From Dictyophora rubrovolvata (lineage: Eukaryota; Basidiomycota; Agaricomycetes; Phallales; Phallaceae), in NCBI GenBank assembly GCA_029959195.1, contig CP114121.1, positions 124,001-188,000 on the forward strand: a stretch of DNA of 64,000 nt, written 5' to 3'. A program made the position numbers and the translations under genes. This document shows, in pieces, positions 23,412 through 36,952 of the stretch (position 1 is its first letter; each line of letters begins with the position of its first letter). The notes under the pieces were generated by a model. The model made no database searches. It saw only the letters and a program-made list of their open reading frames with translations, and was not told the DNA's origin.

Positions 23412-25552
23412 ACGTGGTCACTGAATAATCTCATAATTTCACAAACGCTACTGTATTAATTGATTGAATTATTTAAAAAATCTTATTACGATATTTCATG
23501 TCTTCTCTCATCATAGAACTAGCTCAGGACTACAAACCAGTCAGCCCAGCATGCAGAAATTATGTAGGAGAATAACCCACGCCTGCTGGCTCAAGGCTAG
23601 CTTTCGCGCGTCTGTTTGCTTGAGCAGTATCAATACTTTTTTTCTCTTCAATATGGCTAATATATGCAGCCACATTCTAATTCTTATTTAGCCCTCTCAT
23701 TTCACAGACAAAGCCTCACGCCACAAAGTCCATCGGGACTCAGCCAAGATTCGGCCAAAGGTCATTCTTGCATCAAGTGAAAACAAGGCGCCGCCGAGAA
23801 ACTGGCCATGCTATGCCCGGACTGAGGCCCTTGCAAATTGTAATTTGAACAGCCATTGCAGAATACACCCCTGTCACCAGCATATAACAATAACAGGCTC
23901 GTTTATTTATCATTTTCTCTCATTAGCAGCAAAAAACCTTCGCAACATTCACTTAAATACCTTTCGGCCTCGCGTTACGTGTAACAATGAATTTACGGGC
24001 ATCAGGGTTCAGCAATGTACGCCCGCTTGCGCATACTTCCCTTGTTCCTTGAATGTTCGCCTGCGTTCAGATTCCAGACTTTATATCGCGTATGTAAATT
24101 CAGGGCATGATGCATGATCGATGATCGTTCTGATATCCATCGTTTACATGTGTTGTCGTGCTTCCCGTCGAAATGAGTGCCCCGCTCTTCAGTAGTAATA
24201 TTAAAGACCTGTCCCTTCCTTTTAAATGAAATCAAGATTTATCTCCAACGGGTGTCCTGAGAATTTCTCGAATATTGTTACTACCCTATAAGCCCCACCA
24301 AATTAACTCAAATTGATTAAAAACAAGACAGGCAAGTGAACTGCGTGAATAAACACTAGATCATATCATATAGCTTTTATTTAGATCATCACTGCGCGGA
24401 GATCATCTTGTTCCACTGCCCTAAAAGAATAGGCTGACTTATACCGTATACGTAAGGTAGCTAGTAGCTCCATTTAATTGCCTCTGCACCAGCTTTAGGT
24501 CTCATTCAACTCTGACAGATTCAATTGAACGCTTGCATTTTGTTTTCATTCAAAGAGACTATTCTTAGTCCTGCCACGATTCAGAGGTATGCATTATAGA
24601 ATGTTGGCTCACGCTCGTTTTGAAACATGGCCCATATGTCCGCTCTTTCGTTTTCGATACATTCAAAGAGGATGTTAGTAAAACGGGTATCATTCTGGAG
24701 CTTGATCGAAGCTAGTACTATTAGGGCTATGAAGTGGTTTAACAGGCCTCCTATCACCCCCTTATTCACGACCTCAGATCCTCGAACACCTACCAACACT
24801 TGCCCCCCTGGAAAAGCATATTTGAGATACCACTCCTAAGACTAAAACAAGTTGACGGATACACATTCTTCTGCTCCCTCTGCTGGGACTCAAAGCCATT
24901 TCGCTTATTATGCTAATAGGGCCCTTTGTCGTTCACAGAGTTGGTATATGTACCTAGCCTAGGTCACAACCCTTGGCTTCTGGATTTTCTTCTAATACGC
25001 TTCTTTTGCGCCAATCAGGATTTTTGACAAGTTGGCATTACCTGTATAGCAGGGCTCCACATTATTTTCTTCTGGGCCGAACAGCGATGATGACGGCGCT
25101 CTACGATTGCACATCATTTGGTACAGTTATATTATGTTCCTTTTTGCCCGGCGGAATAGCATTGTATTGTACATTCGGAACCATTCCATGACTCATTAAT
25201 AGATATCTACCAATGAGACACGCACGCGGGTCATGCACAAACCCCGCTTTTTGTCTCGCGTTCGCATTTTTGTTTCCTTCCGTCTGGCTTCGGACTTGGA
25301 TTACAACTAAACTCTATTTCATCTTCCAAAGGTGATTAATTGATTGTCTGATTGGCTGGTTTCTTCACAAGCCATGCTATTATATTATATTATATATACA
25401 TCATGATTGTACGATGGATGTGAGTAAAAAACGAAAAAAAACGGATGGAGAGAATTGTATATATTTAATTACAAGTTTCCTATTATTCTAAAACAACATG
25501 TAACAAATTAATCAAATCAAAAAAAAACTCTCCGAAAAAAACAACTGTGTGT
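23412..25552. other. Intergenic region between convergent reductase A and WOPR genes
   Basis: About 2.1 kb containing both 3' ends. It has short A/T-rich stretches (a TATAT microsatellite near 25378-25400). No coding region, RNA gene or transposon signature could be supported. Confidence 0.5.
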
Positions 25553-27093
25553 TCAATAATACGTTGCCGAGTATGCTGCTGGGTCGGGGTAATAATGAGA
25601 ATGAGACTGGTGATCATGGAAAGTATAGTAGTATTGGCCGTTGTAGACGTTGACGTGTATGTCCTCGACATCTACATAAGCTTCCTCGTAGTCCAAAGGT
25701 GATTGCGTGAACACCACAACAGGGGATGGAGGTAATGAATCCGCGGTTATAAGATTTGGATCGTTATTAGGGGGATACTGATGTTGATGTTGTTGTTGAT
25801 GAGGGTGATGATGATGAGAACAAGGGGAGTAATCGGTCGACCATGAGCTTCCAGAATGGAGGCTAATCGAGTCTGAGCTTGAGGAAAAGGATGAGGAAGA
25901 CACGACCGAGATGTCACGATCGCAGTCAGGCTCAAGTTCCGGCCCCGTAATAATACCAACTTGGACAGACGGTGTGTTAACACCAGGAAGGGGTGGAAAC
26001 GGCAATGATATCGGGGATGATGTCGATGACGATGATGAGGAGGATGAGGGTGAGAATGATGGTGATGATGTTTGCGGCGTCGCTAGGTCTGAAATACCCG
26101 AATGGTAACCTAGATTTTCTTTGGTCCCGTCGTGCTCGAGGAAGGGTGTTGTCCAGGGCAGAGGGGTCAGCATGCGAAGGGCTGTAGTTGTTTCGAATAG
26201 TGACCGTGATGTACCTTCGAATACTTCTGCCACATCTGAGAGAATCCTGGGATGGCTCAGGGCCGGGTTTTCTGAGGGCGCTGTGAGTCCGTCATGGAGG
26301 ACGTCCTCTAAAGTGTAGTACGCGACGACATGCCACGTTTCCTTTGGCAGTGTAATTGTAAAGGTCTATTACATGAATCGAATGGGTAAAAAAAAAGGCT
26401 AAGGTCAGCATTTTTCCAAACAAAAAAAAAAATACGAAAATTAAATGAATTGTGACCAACTCACTTTTTTGACAAGTCCCCCTCTTCTGAAAATATCGTC
26501 AGATCTGGGGCACCCGCTATCGGAATGCATGTCCAAATACTCCAGTTCTCCTCTGTTAAATAACGAACTTGCCAAGTTTCGAATATACTTCCGTCGTGGA
26601 GAGTCGGCGGATGATTCTGGGCTATGTCCTAACAAGCGAGCGGCGGTCCGGCTTCTGGCCCCGCCTCTTTTGGCCATCTCGCGGTAGACCTTGGGACGTG
26701 TATCTCAAGATTTGATTCACTAATAATATAGAAGGGTTGAAAACGTACGAGGAATTTGTTTTGGACACGACTTGGGCTCCACGGATATCCATCTGTCCAG
26801 CGTTTCATGTAACTTTCTTCTTCATTCCATAAGAACACAGAACCGGAGCGAATAAAGGTTCTTTGCTCAACAATGTCGAGGCGACGGCGGAAGCGTGGTA
26901 TGAAACCGAGCCTTGCAGCAGTCACCAGTAAAGCTGCGTCGTCTGTGGGGCATGAAACAATTGAGAAGCGGGTTAGTGTATGGCGAGTAGCGCGGAGGAG
27001 TTGCTGAACAGCGTGCCAGTGCTTACATTGATCAGCCACAAGTCCATGGAAAGATGCTGACGCCGATGAGCCATCTGGGCCATCTCTCTCCAT
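25553..27093 (-). CDS. WOPR-domain (Gti1/Pac2 family) transcription factor
   Basis: Fungus-specific DNA-binding regulator; known relatives (Wor1, Ryp1, Sge1, Mit1, Gti1, Pac2) switch morphology, development, nutrient responses and sometimes secondary metabolism. Exons worked out by hand: 27093-27027, 26942-26749, 26689-26465 and 26365-25553, all in frame, giving 432 residues. WOPR box 1 spans exons 1-3: FHGLVADQYDAALLVTAARL, RRRLDIVEQRTFIRSGSVFL, KRWTDGYPWSPSRVQNKFLV, YREM. Box 2 follows: GGLVKKTFTITLPKETWHVV, AYYTLEDV. The C-terminus is low complexity (Ser runs, His/Gln-rich HHHHPHQQQHQHQ, Tyr-rich end), as in other family members. The long upstream region is shared with a divergent transporter gene. 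Basidiomycetes usually have one or a few such genes; whether this one controls the nearby reductases is unknown. Confidence 0.92.
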
Positions 27094-29728
27094 GTTGCGC
27101 GGAATCGGTTGGTTTGAAAAGAAAAAAAGGAATGAAGAAGAAAAAGAGCGCAAAAAAAAAAAGAAAAAACAGAGGTGGTCGTTTTTCGCTTTTCGTTCTT
27201 GCGGAAAGGAAAAATTGCTAAATATTATATATTCATGCCAGAAGTGGGGAGGGGTGGATTTTGGAAAGGGTGTTTCGCTTAATGTCTATATTTATTGGGG
27301 TCGCGTAGCGAAGAGATTGATTCTACATAGGATCGTTTAGATCGTCCTACTTCTGGCCGGAGGACGTGATCTGTACCCGATGCACCTGAAAGAGGACGGA
27401 TACAAATATGGACCCGTTTACCGCGTAACCACGTATTGTACCATATAAGTTGCTTACCATATTTTTTTTCCATCAATCCCCTTGCTTTTTCCGTTCTAGC
27501 GTCGATCACTCACCGCATCGACAGGGTCACCCTCGTCAGATTGATGAAAAAGGTGTCTTGTCCTGCTACATTTATACATATACTAATAAGTATCACGTTC
27601 GATTCTTAGCAGTTCTTAGTCTTTCTTGGTCTGGTCGACTACCGATAGTACCGAACACATTTTTGGCAGGGGTTGGTCCGAAGGACGGCCTTTGTGGCAC
27701 TCTCAGGTTCTTATAGCTTCTTGTTGCGCACATGATGAGCGATTTTCTCTTCGTTTTTTTCACACTCCCGAGCCGCTTCCAGATCTCGAACAGCCAGACT
27801 TCCGGCGATCCTTATGTCCTTGGGAGAGGTTGTTTGTGTCTTGTTTGATCAGCTCCGTGTTAGATTTGTGCATGCGACGTGTACGCCGTCACCCGCCCTT
27901 TTTCTCTTGCGCGAACCAGTGATTGATATACTGCGTGTGCAAACCGAATCCAGGACGGCAAAAAGAATTGACCTCAGGTTTGGTATTATTATAACGATAC
28001 ATATAATTATAAAACAATAGATATATTACGGAAGACGCTGCGGGGGGGTTGACCTGTTTCAGATACATATATCTCAAACCAAATCTCGAAAATGAAGCGG
28101 GGGAACATGAGAAAAAAATTTTATGAGAGCGAAAACGCGGAAGTAAACTTTTCCCTGTTGTTATATGGACACATGGTCACCCAGGCGCAAGCATCACAAA
28201 ATAGAATATCAGACGAACGGATGAATGCTCTTTTATGTCCAAAAATCGATCAGGAAATTTTTGTTTGTGCCTCATTTTTCTTTCCCTTTGGACATATCAC
28301 ATTCATACGTTGTACATATATGTATACGTATATTTGTATTATCACGTTACGCGTTTCGCTTCGACGCCTTTAGGCGTTTTCGTCTCGCTTCTCCGGATCT
28401 ACTAATACTCCAGACAGCTATGTATCCCATTACATACCTAGCGAAAAATCAAAAAGTGGGGATTAGAACAGTAAGACGAAGTAATAGTATTCGCAACGTA
28501 TGGATAATTCGTTGTCTAGTGGAGTGGAAGTAAGGCCAAGACCGTTGTGTTTGTGCGGCGTGTATACTCCGGGGAATTCGTAAACGAGAAGCCAGACGTT
28601 TAGTGAATTGCAGCACTCTGCTCTCATATGCTTCCGCAAGGAAGTTCCAATTTGTTATGTGACGATTTTTTGGTCTACGGACCGTAGTGTAAAGAAATCG
28701 CGAATACGTCGCCCTGATGGTCCGTACGCTCCAAAGAAAGAGACTGGTGAACACTGGAAAAAACCCTGAAGACCAAGAATGGCGAGTACGCCCCGCCGCG
28801 TAAATGTTTGAACGGTGGACCCAGCACTGTACAGTTTAATTTAATTCTGGAGCCAATTGTTGGCCAATTGCTTTAACTACCGGTATCGTCTAAAGATAGC
28901 CACGGGACCATGGATCATGGATCGGCGGTGATTGGGATTGAGCAGATGTTTTTTTTTTGGGCACCAAGGCGCTTTCAAAGAAAGAAAGGGATCAAAAACG
29001 CTTAAAGGGCGATCGTATAATTTGAGCCTGTCAAGATGCCAAAGGAGTGCGCCAAGGTAAGTCCTCAATATTCAGTATTTATAAGCTTCAGCTTTGACCA
29101 GGCAATATTTGGTATTGGAGTCAATCTAGACAAAAAAACGAGTGTTTCGGTCAGCCAGCGTAAGCTAGTCGAGCCTAGTGCACACCCTAAAACAGGCCAA
29201 ATGAGCCTGAGAACATCGCAGGGATGGCAGTGGTGATATATGTAGTGGTAGCGGTACGTTTGTTTCCAAGCAAACGTCTCCTTCGTTGATGGTTTATATC
29301 TAATTTCATACAATTCTTCACCTTCTTTTTTGTTAAGTAAAGAAGAGGGGTCTTGTTTCTGACATGGTATCTATCCCGTAAAATCAAGAAGTTTCGAACT
29401 GCCACTGATGGTTGTTCAGTGATTGTTATAGGCGAGTGGCTGACTGATTCGTAATACCCAGATTTCGCCACTGCATCTCAGGCTAGATAAATACACGATA
29501 AATCACGCTCTATTGAAACAAACAGGCAAATCTGAAACTACTAGCAGCGGAACAGTGTGTCAGTGCAGCGACACCGTCTTTCTCATGGTCAGGGTCACGC
29601 CATGGGTCTGGGCGCTGTGGGCGCTTTTTGTTTGTCAGCGCCTAGTCCGCGCGCGCCATTACAGCACACAGCAGAGCTTCCCAGCTGCAGCCCATGAAAC
29701 CGCCGTTTCATGGTGATATCAAGGGCAA
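27094..29728. promoter_or_regulatory. Long divergent intergenic region WOPR / transporter
   Basis: 2.6 kb between divergent starts. It begins with a purine-rich run (27118-27172) directly upstream of the WOPR ATG and is otherwise unremarkable, with no supportable gene. Long upstream regions are common for autoregulated WOPR genes; that is family knowledge, not visible here. Confidence 0.45.
29692..29713 (+). promoter_or_regulatory. Perfect inverted repeat just before the transporter start codon
   Basis: CCATGAAAC, a CGCC loop, then GTTTCATGG, ending 15 nt before the ATG at 29729. It would form a 9-bp hairpin in the transcript, or be a symmetric protein site in DNA. It also contains an out-of-frame ATG in each arm. 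Confidence 0.35.
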
Positions 29729-31487
29729 ATGTCATTCATCCATTCTTCAATAGACCGAGTACGATACCAAAATGTAAACCAGAATGGTGAAAACGATGGC
29801 GTCTCAGCGGACTTTTACGAGCCGGGGCTTCAAATAGCAGGTATACACTTTGCGTCTATCGATGAGAAAAAACGGCTTTGGTGGAAGAATGCTTTCATCA
29901 CGGCGGGATGTATTGCTTCTTGGTATGTCATGTCTAGATCTGTCCTTTGTAGACGCCTTGTGAGAGCTGAGCATGAATTAGGTTTTTCTTTGCTACGCTT
30001 TTGTCTGTGTATAACAAATGGATGTTCGACCCAGACCGTTTCGGGTTTCCCTTTCCATTCTTCGTTACTTGCTTGCACATGTGGATTCAGTTCCTTCTTG
30101 CTGCTATTGTCCGTTATCTATGGCCAAGGCGTTTCCGACCTCCGGAGAGACCAAACCTTCGTCAGTATACGTAGGTACACCCTTTCGTTTGATTGCGCCG
30201 CTTGACAAAGGTTTTTCTTTTGCCAAGAATCAAAATTGTTCCCACGGCACTAGCTACAGCAGCAGACATAGGGCTGTCAAACAAGTCCTTGCAAGTAATA
30301 ACTCTAACTTTTTATAGTACGTGCTATTTCAATTTTGGTAGTAAACGCTTACCAAAAGACGACCCTTACTCCGGCTTCACCATTCACAGCAATGGTCAAA
30401 AATTCCTCCCTAATTTTTGTCTTATTATTTGCGTTCCTATTCCGTCTCGAAATATTTTCACTCCGTCTCGTTGGCGTCATCTTTCTCATCCTGGTAGGCG
30501 AAGTCCTCATGGTGGCCACTGAAACCGAATTCTCTCTGAAAGGCTTCATACTTGTCCTCTCAGCCAGCGCGTCAGGTGGTCTTAGATGGTCCTTAACTCA
30601 ACTTCTTCTTAAACGAAATAAAAAGACCGGAGAAAACATCGGACTCGATACCCCTCCCGCCGCCTTATTCTGGATGACTCCGGCTATGGGCGTCAGTTTG
30701 GCCATTTTGAGCATGATAGTCTATGGACTGGACGTTTTCAGAAATAAATTTTTTGATGGTTTCAGTTCTTCCCTTCGAACTTCTGCCTATATTTTATTCC
30801 CTGGTGTAATTGCTTTTTGCATGGTGATAAGCGAATTCTAGTAAGACCCCTCTCTCTCTAATTGTGCTTATTTTTTATTAATCATCCCCCCTTCTATAGT
30901 ATCCTTAAAAGGGCTGGCGTCGTTCCAATGTCTATTGCCGGAATTTTCAAGGAGGTGGCTACTATGTCCGCTTCGGCTTTGGTTTTTGGGGATGAGTTAA
31001 CCCCCTTAAATGCCACCGGTATAGCGATCGCTTTTTGCGGTTAGTCTGAGACGCTCCCTCTTTCCTCCGTCTTACCGAATTTAATTTGTTCTGTCTAGGC
31101 ATCATTCTTTTCACATATCACAAATATAATAAATCGCTTGAATCAACTGTCCCTGTAGACACGCACGGCAATCCCGTAGAAGAGGATGATATCGACATTG
31201 TAGAAGAGTATACCCCTGGTGCATTTGGATTGGAAGAAAGCCAAACATTCAATAATGAGGGTAGCAGAGAAATAGCATTGGTTCGTTATCTCTGTTTTAT
31301 TGACCGAATCATATTATTGATTTAATTTTATCATTGTATATATCAGGATTCTGCTAGAAGTCCATTGTTTGCTATAGGTCCTGAAGACGACAGCGATGGT
31401 GACGACGAAAGCCGGACGTTAGTCTCGAAGTCAGTAAATGGTCATAGTAACGGCGCAGACGTCGAGGACTCCAAACAACAACGTTAA
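29729..31487 (+). CDS. Drug/metabolite-type transporter, TPT/SLC35 family (SLC35C2/Ymd8-like)
   Basis: Golgi/ER multi-helix nucleotide-sugar or triose-phosphate-type transporter; the substrate cannot be inferred. After a 50-residue hydrophilic N-terminus (ending KKRLWWKNAFITAGC) come about ten hydrophobic segments, including LLSVYNKWMFDPDRFGFPFP, the conserved PTALATAADIGLSNKSL, MVKNSSLIFVLLFAFLFRLE, GGLRWSLTQLLLKR and MSIAGIFKEVATMSASALVF. The acidic C-terminus follows YHKYNKSLE. Introns were resolved by frame, for example W|FFFATLLSVYNKW, QYT|IKIVPTALA, Y|TMVKNSS, FY|ILKRAG and G|IILFTYHKYNK. The LSNKSL and TMVKNSS motifs are diagnostic of the SLC35C2 group. Start chosen at the first ATG of the ORF; a hairpin lies just before it. 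Stop TAA at 31485. Confidence 0.88.
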
Positions 31488-34190
31488 CGTAGAATACCAT
31501 AAAACAAGGACGGAGGGATTTGGACTGCTATTATCTATATCGCTATATCGTTTTGCTTTTGCTCCTCTTAGTATGCTAGTGTCTTATAGTTGGTGGTTTA
31601 GACAATCTAATTTATTGAGTGTATAGCTTTATATATGACCGTCATACCTCATAGAGAAATTTGTAAGTTCAGCATCTCGTCTCAAACGTTAACTTGACCG
31701 AGTTATTAGTCAAGGGCTTGTGATACAAAGTCCTGAGATTAAGGGGTGGGCATCGATCCAGCCTCTCCTAACATTAAAAGGCTAGACAGCCTTTGAATTG
31801 ACCCGTTTGTCGGAAATTACCTGATGAGCCTGATACGTCTTAATGTGTGGCCTGATCAGGAGTTTTTTTTGGCTCGGTTCGTTTTAGGTTCAGATCTATC
31901 TAAAAAAAAATAAACTGATAAGATCAATGAATTGGGATTGATGAACTTCAAGTCCGCGCCGTTTGCCTTAATTCGTGCGACATGACAATGACAAACGAGA
32001 ACAAGCGTCGGGCCAGTGGGTTCGTATTTATATATATCGCAGAGCACAGACAGGGACAAACGCGATAATGTACAAAGTAAGGAACAGGGCGATACACGAT
32101 AAATAATACAAAGTAAACAACCATGACATAGCAGCATTATGAGAAGTAGAGACCTGAGTGGTCGTGGTCATGACCCTAGACGGTGGGCTTCATGCTTCTA
32201 TAAAATCTCTCAAAACCGACCACTAGAATAGATTAAAGAACGACACAGCTCACTCTTATCGTTGCCACTTAGCTCACTCTTATCGTCGCCACTTTTAGGG
32301 CCATCTTTGATAGTGCTTTGAACGACGCTAGCTTGACTTCTCGTGGTATTGACGAGGCTATCAATATAAACGATGAGTTTTTATGCTAAGCCCTTCAAAA
32401 CTTTGAGGGTTACTTCAACAAAGTTTCAGATACCCTGTAATGTCGAAATTTAAGATAAAAGTGGACGAAAAAAAAAAACAGAAACAACTTGCATTTTTTA
32501 GTGTTGCGGTAAAGGTTTTATCGGTGATAAATGTTTCCGTGTAAAAATCGACAGAGATGACGATAAGTGTATAGCCGTCAGGTCGTTGTAGTTGACTATT
32601 ATAGACAAAAGCTTTTGAGGGCTCTTTTTTCTTGCAGAGGCCTTAGGACTGAAAAACATAGGGTTTAAATAAATAAAAAAGCTTTGTATGTATTTTTCCA
32701 ATTCCCAAAAATATCAACACGCGAATCAAATGCTTCATGTTTCATATTGCTGGCGGCGGATCTCTCCTCGAGCTCTCTTCTTCTAACTGAGATGAGATAG
32801 ACTCCAGAAAGTCGGCTCTGCGGAAAATCTCACCAAATATTGAAAAAATGCTTCTAGTCTATTATAGATTGCCAAAAGCAATATTAATTCTTTCTGTCAT
32901 ATAACTAACTGGTGTGATAAGGACTCGCCAACTCCCGATAATGAGTCAGATGTTTCGGCTTTATAATTAATTCTATCTACAAGATTTGAACGTACGGTAA
33001 AGCATCTGACTTGGCCAACCCGATGGACTGTAAACCTGATTTTATTACTACTGACGAGATTACGGCAGTACGTCAACTCAGTGAGTCATTCTAGCTTATC
33101 ACCTTCGAGACAATCTTAGATCTATTAATATAGATCGCAAGGTCACTTGGTGTTTTCCAAATATGACCTTTCAAGCTCGCGTTTGTTTAAAGTTCGGTTG
33201 TATACTGCATATATTTGAGTCCTGAATAGTCGTCGTAGCACAATGGAATGAAAATTTTTCTTAACCCTCCAACTCTGGACTAATTGGACTACTCTCATCG
33301 TGACTGGAACGCTTTCTCTAGAAGACGGCCTTGTGCCAATACATTCGTAATGAGCGGCCGCTGTTCGGGAGAATGTTCCACTAACAAGGCGACCATCTAG
33401 CCCCGAATACAAATGCTAAAAGCTCTATTTTTATTTGCTGTCATAGCCGCTTTACGAACTAACAAGGATACATTAACTCATGAGAATCGTATATCCATCC
33501 ACCAATATATTCTCATATATGTAGGCTGGGAAGAATTGTTTATACAGTGAAATTTATGATCAAAACATTATGGCATGGCATGTGAAAAAGGACGAGCACG
33601 GCAGATACCTAAAATGGTTCGTGAGCGTGTTTTTCTCAAGCTCGTATAGGACTGCACACCATTAATGCAGATCCCAAACCATAAATGGCAAGCGGAAAAT
33701 TTTGTACCCGACACTAAGCGAGTAAAGGAAGAAGCTCCTGCGGTGACTTGACAAGTTCTGTCGACAATCAAAGATGTCTGTTTCAAATTAATTTATAGGA
33801 TTTTAGAGGCACCTGACATGCAAAAGTCCGGTCACGATAGGAGTTTGGGGACTAGATACGACCTTTGATAGTTAATGAAGGTAGTTAATGAACGGACGGG
33901 TATTCAATCGGAAGCCTAGGCCAAAAAAGTATAGATCAACGTCACTTGCGGGGGGGGAATTATGTAGAACGGCACGCTTGCAGGGGGCTTCGATTCATGG
34001 AATTAGGGTTCATATGTCACTTCTTATCTCAGAAGGCGACCACGGGTTGTGATACCAAGAAAGTTTCATAGCTTCCTGCGTGGAGATGGAGAAGAAAAAC
34101 AATGCCTGACGAGTCGTGGAATTACGTTATCGGCTCATACAATAGCCTTTCTACTCTTTAGGGTTTCTAAAAACAGGTTCATGGTTTATT
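31488..34190. other. Intergenic region between convergent transporter and CCT3
   Basis: About 2.7 kb with no supportable gene. Only short A-runs, a 24-nt direct repeat (32247-32294) and unremarkable short reading frames were seen. It is unusually long for a convergent interval in this window. Confidence 0.45.
32247..32294. repeat. Two tandem 24-nt direct repeats
   Basis: AGCTCACTCTTATCGTTGCC followed by ACTT is repeated immediately with one T-to-C difference. Too short and isolated to assign to a mobile element. Confidence 0.7.
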
Positions 34191-36428
34191 TTACTGGGCC
34201 TCCATAACTTCTTCAGGGGGAGGACCCTGTTCTGCGCCACCTCCTGACTGTCTATCCTTACGCGCAGCCTGCACGATATCGTCCACGCGAAGCAAAACAC
34301 GCGCGGCCTGTTTTAGGAAAAAAAGATTAATACGATTTACGACATGAGAAAGAGTTTATTAAAATGGCTACCTCAATCGCCGTTTTTAAAGTTTGAATCT
34401 AAATTCATTGAAAAAAAAAGAAACAGTCGTCATAAATAATGTGATCATCTAAGCTGGAAGAACTTAAATCCAGACCTTGACGCTCGATGATTCGTACAAA
34501 CCATACACCTTCATATCGACACTTTTCCCAGTCTCCCCATTTATACCCCAAGAGCTTTCTCCAGTTGCGTGCTTGGCCTGAGAACGGACGTGAGCAATAG
34601 AGACAACGGCATATAACCGGCGACGGCAAAAGGGTAAATATATTCATCATACCTTGATTTCTGTAAGAGTACGGATTGGGTTACCACCCGCGTTTTGGCA
34701 TAATGTGCGAGGGATAACCTCCATAGCGTCTGCTACAGCTGAGAATACGGCACTTTCAGCACCTACTACGGCTCGGGCACGCGCTTGGAGAGCAACGTTT
34801 ATAGCAAGCTCGCAGGCACCACCTCCTGGAACTAAGGTAGGGTTGAATATGACGTTACGGGCGACTGACATCGCGTCAGCCAAATTACGCTCGATTTCAT
34901 TCAAAATATCCTTGGAAGGTCCACGAAGGAGAATGGTGCAAGCCTTGGGAGATTTGCATTTAGTAAGGAATGTGAAGTATCTGTAGTAAACATATGGTCA
35001 CGACGTGTAAGCTTTTGTTTTGCGCGATTCCAGGTACGTACTCGTCGCCAAATTTCTCAATATGGAATAATCCGCATTGCGTACCGACGTCGGAATCTCG
35101 TAAATCCTCAACTCGGTTCACAATTGTAGCGCCAACAGCACGGGCAATACGATTGTTATCCGACTTTCTTACTCGCCGAATGGCCGTAATATTGGCCTTC
35201 AATAAAACGTGCTGTGCCAAGTCTACAGTGGAAATGAAGTCATAATTTACAAGATTCTTGAAAAAAAAAGTCAGTAAAAAGTAATACATACCAGATATGC
35301 CTTTTTCAGTAAAGATCAGATCGGGTTTATATTCAATTAGCTTCTGACAAACGAGCTTGACTTGTTCTTCCTCAATTTCTTGCGCTCGGGCCCAGTCGGT
35401 CTCTTTCGATATTTCCATGTTGGTCTGGCTCTCGCCTTTTTTGTACTCCAGCGGACAATCTAGAAGGATAATCCGGGGATTGACTATTCGCCTTCTCATC
35501 GCCGGATGTGTAATGTCCTTGTTCAACATGATGCCATCTAACGCCTGACTCTGTTCAATTTCACCGCCCGGGACCTTTTCGACACGTGCATAGCGTTTAA
35601 TATCAATCGTCTTGATACCCGCATCTTCTTTGGTGACAGTACGAACGGCATCCAGAGCTAGACGACACATGAGATCCGACCATCGAGTAACAAATTTGGT
35701 TCCAATAGAAGTCTTAATGAGAGAGAGCATTTCTTTATCCGATGATGCATTGATAGGGACAGAGATGTTTTTAAGGATTTGAAGGCTTTCCTTGAGGGCC
35801 TTGTTCAGGGCGGAGATGATTACAACGGGATGGATGTTCCTCCCCAGTAAAGGTAAACAATGTGCGAGAATTTCACCGGCTTTTGGGTTAAGAAGAAAGG
35901 AGAAGATGAACACGATCTCTTAAATAAAAGACTGAGACTGAGTCGTACCAAGGATGACAACAGATGTCGTCCCATCACCCACTTCCTCATCCTGAGTCCT
36001 ACTGAGCTCAATCATATTTTTTGCAGCCGGATGTGCAACGTCAATTTCTCGCAAGATTGAGTTACCATCATTCGTAAGTCTTACCTCTGAAGTATTAGAA
36101 GCACTCATTACGCAACAGAAACGCATCAACGCACAATATGCCACCCATGGGATCCAGAATCATTTTGAGCATCGATTTCGGTCCAAGACATGTCCGAATC
36201 ACATCTGAGACAGTCTATATTGTTTCGTAAAATATGTTGTAAGAAACGAGATACATCTGAGCTTTCACGCTTACTTTTGCTGCTGTGATGTTGGAAATCT
36301 GGGCTTTTCGACCGCTTTGCCGCTCTGGAGCGGTATCTAATTTAAATGGTCATGAGAAATGAGGTTGAAGTTGATCAAGGAAAACGCAGCCTACTCATGA
36401 CGAATACAGGCATTTGACCCGCTTGCAT
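34191..36428 (-). CDS. CCT3: T-complex protein 1 (CCT/TRiC) subunit gamma
   Basis: Subunit of the cytosolic CCT chaperonin that folds actin, tubulin and other proteins. Starts [11 protein letters not shown], then after an intron the gamma-specific [13 protein letters not shown]. Conserved segments in order: [40 protein letters not shown], the ATPase motif [14 protein letters not shown], the apical-domain start [40 protein letters not shown], and [14 protein letters not shown] near the second nucleotide loop. The end is [20 protein letters not shown] then [10 protein letters not shown]. Eight or more short introns, including one whose acceptor GAGGTAAG lies just before the LTNDGN codons. Length near the family norm of about 540 residues. 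Divergent from the unknown gene at 36953 with a 524-nt shared upstream region. Confidence 0.95.
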
Positions 36429-36952
36429 TTTTTTCGTAGAACGCTGTCTGGAAGCTGAGTGCGAGAAAATATGGCGTCGTTACGTAACCATAACGGCCGG
36501 TTGCGGTGGGCGCTAAACTGACTAAGCAGTCCATCCAATTCTTTTTCAATCTAAGTTCAACTTTAGTTCAAACAGTAACCGTACTTCCTGCAAAGCGAAA
36601 TTGATATGCTCCAGTTAAATGGGATTAAATGTTGGGTTACTACAAGTAACAATACTATCTTACCTAAATCTTCCACTTGTGACAATATCTCTCAAATCGC
36701 TACCTGTACCGTCAAGCTGCCTAGTAGCAAAAAGGTGTGCTCTCTTTTCGTATTTGTGGGAAACTGAGGAAATTTATGGCTCTTTTCATGATCACTAGAG
36801 TTATATAATTCATTGGTCATCGAGTACGCCCATCACTGCTTGGTGCGAATTGAGCACGAAAAATTCGTTTGGGAAAATAAACGAGGGCATTGTAAAATGC
36901 GAAATGGACGCGAGCGACCCCAGTACACAAAAACGATCAACACAAGAATATA
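36429..36952. promoter_or_regulatory. Shared upstream region of CCT3 and the 36953 gene
   Basis: 524 nt between divergent starts. No TATA box is obvious, as is usual for housekeeping promoters. An in-frame-looking ATG at 36904 belongs to a different frame from the gene at 36953. Confidence 0.4.

Noticed and set aside
25911-26318. Plus-strand acidic frames
   Set aside because: Antisense shadows of the Ser/His-rich C-terminus of the WOPR gene.
31488-34190. A hidden transposon in the long convergent gap
   Set aside because: No reverse transcriptase, integrase or transposase motif and no terminal repeats could be found by reading.
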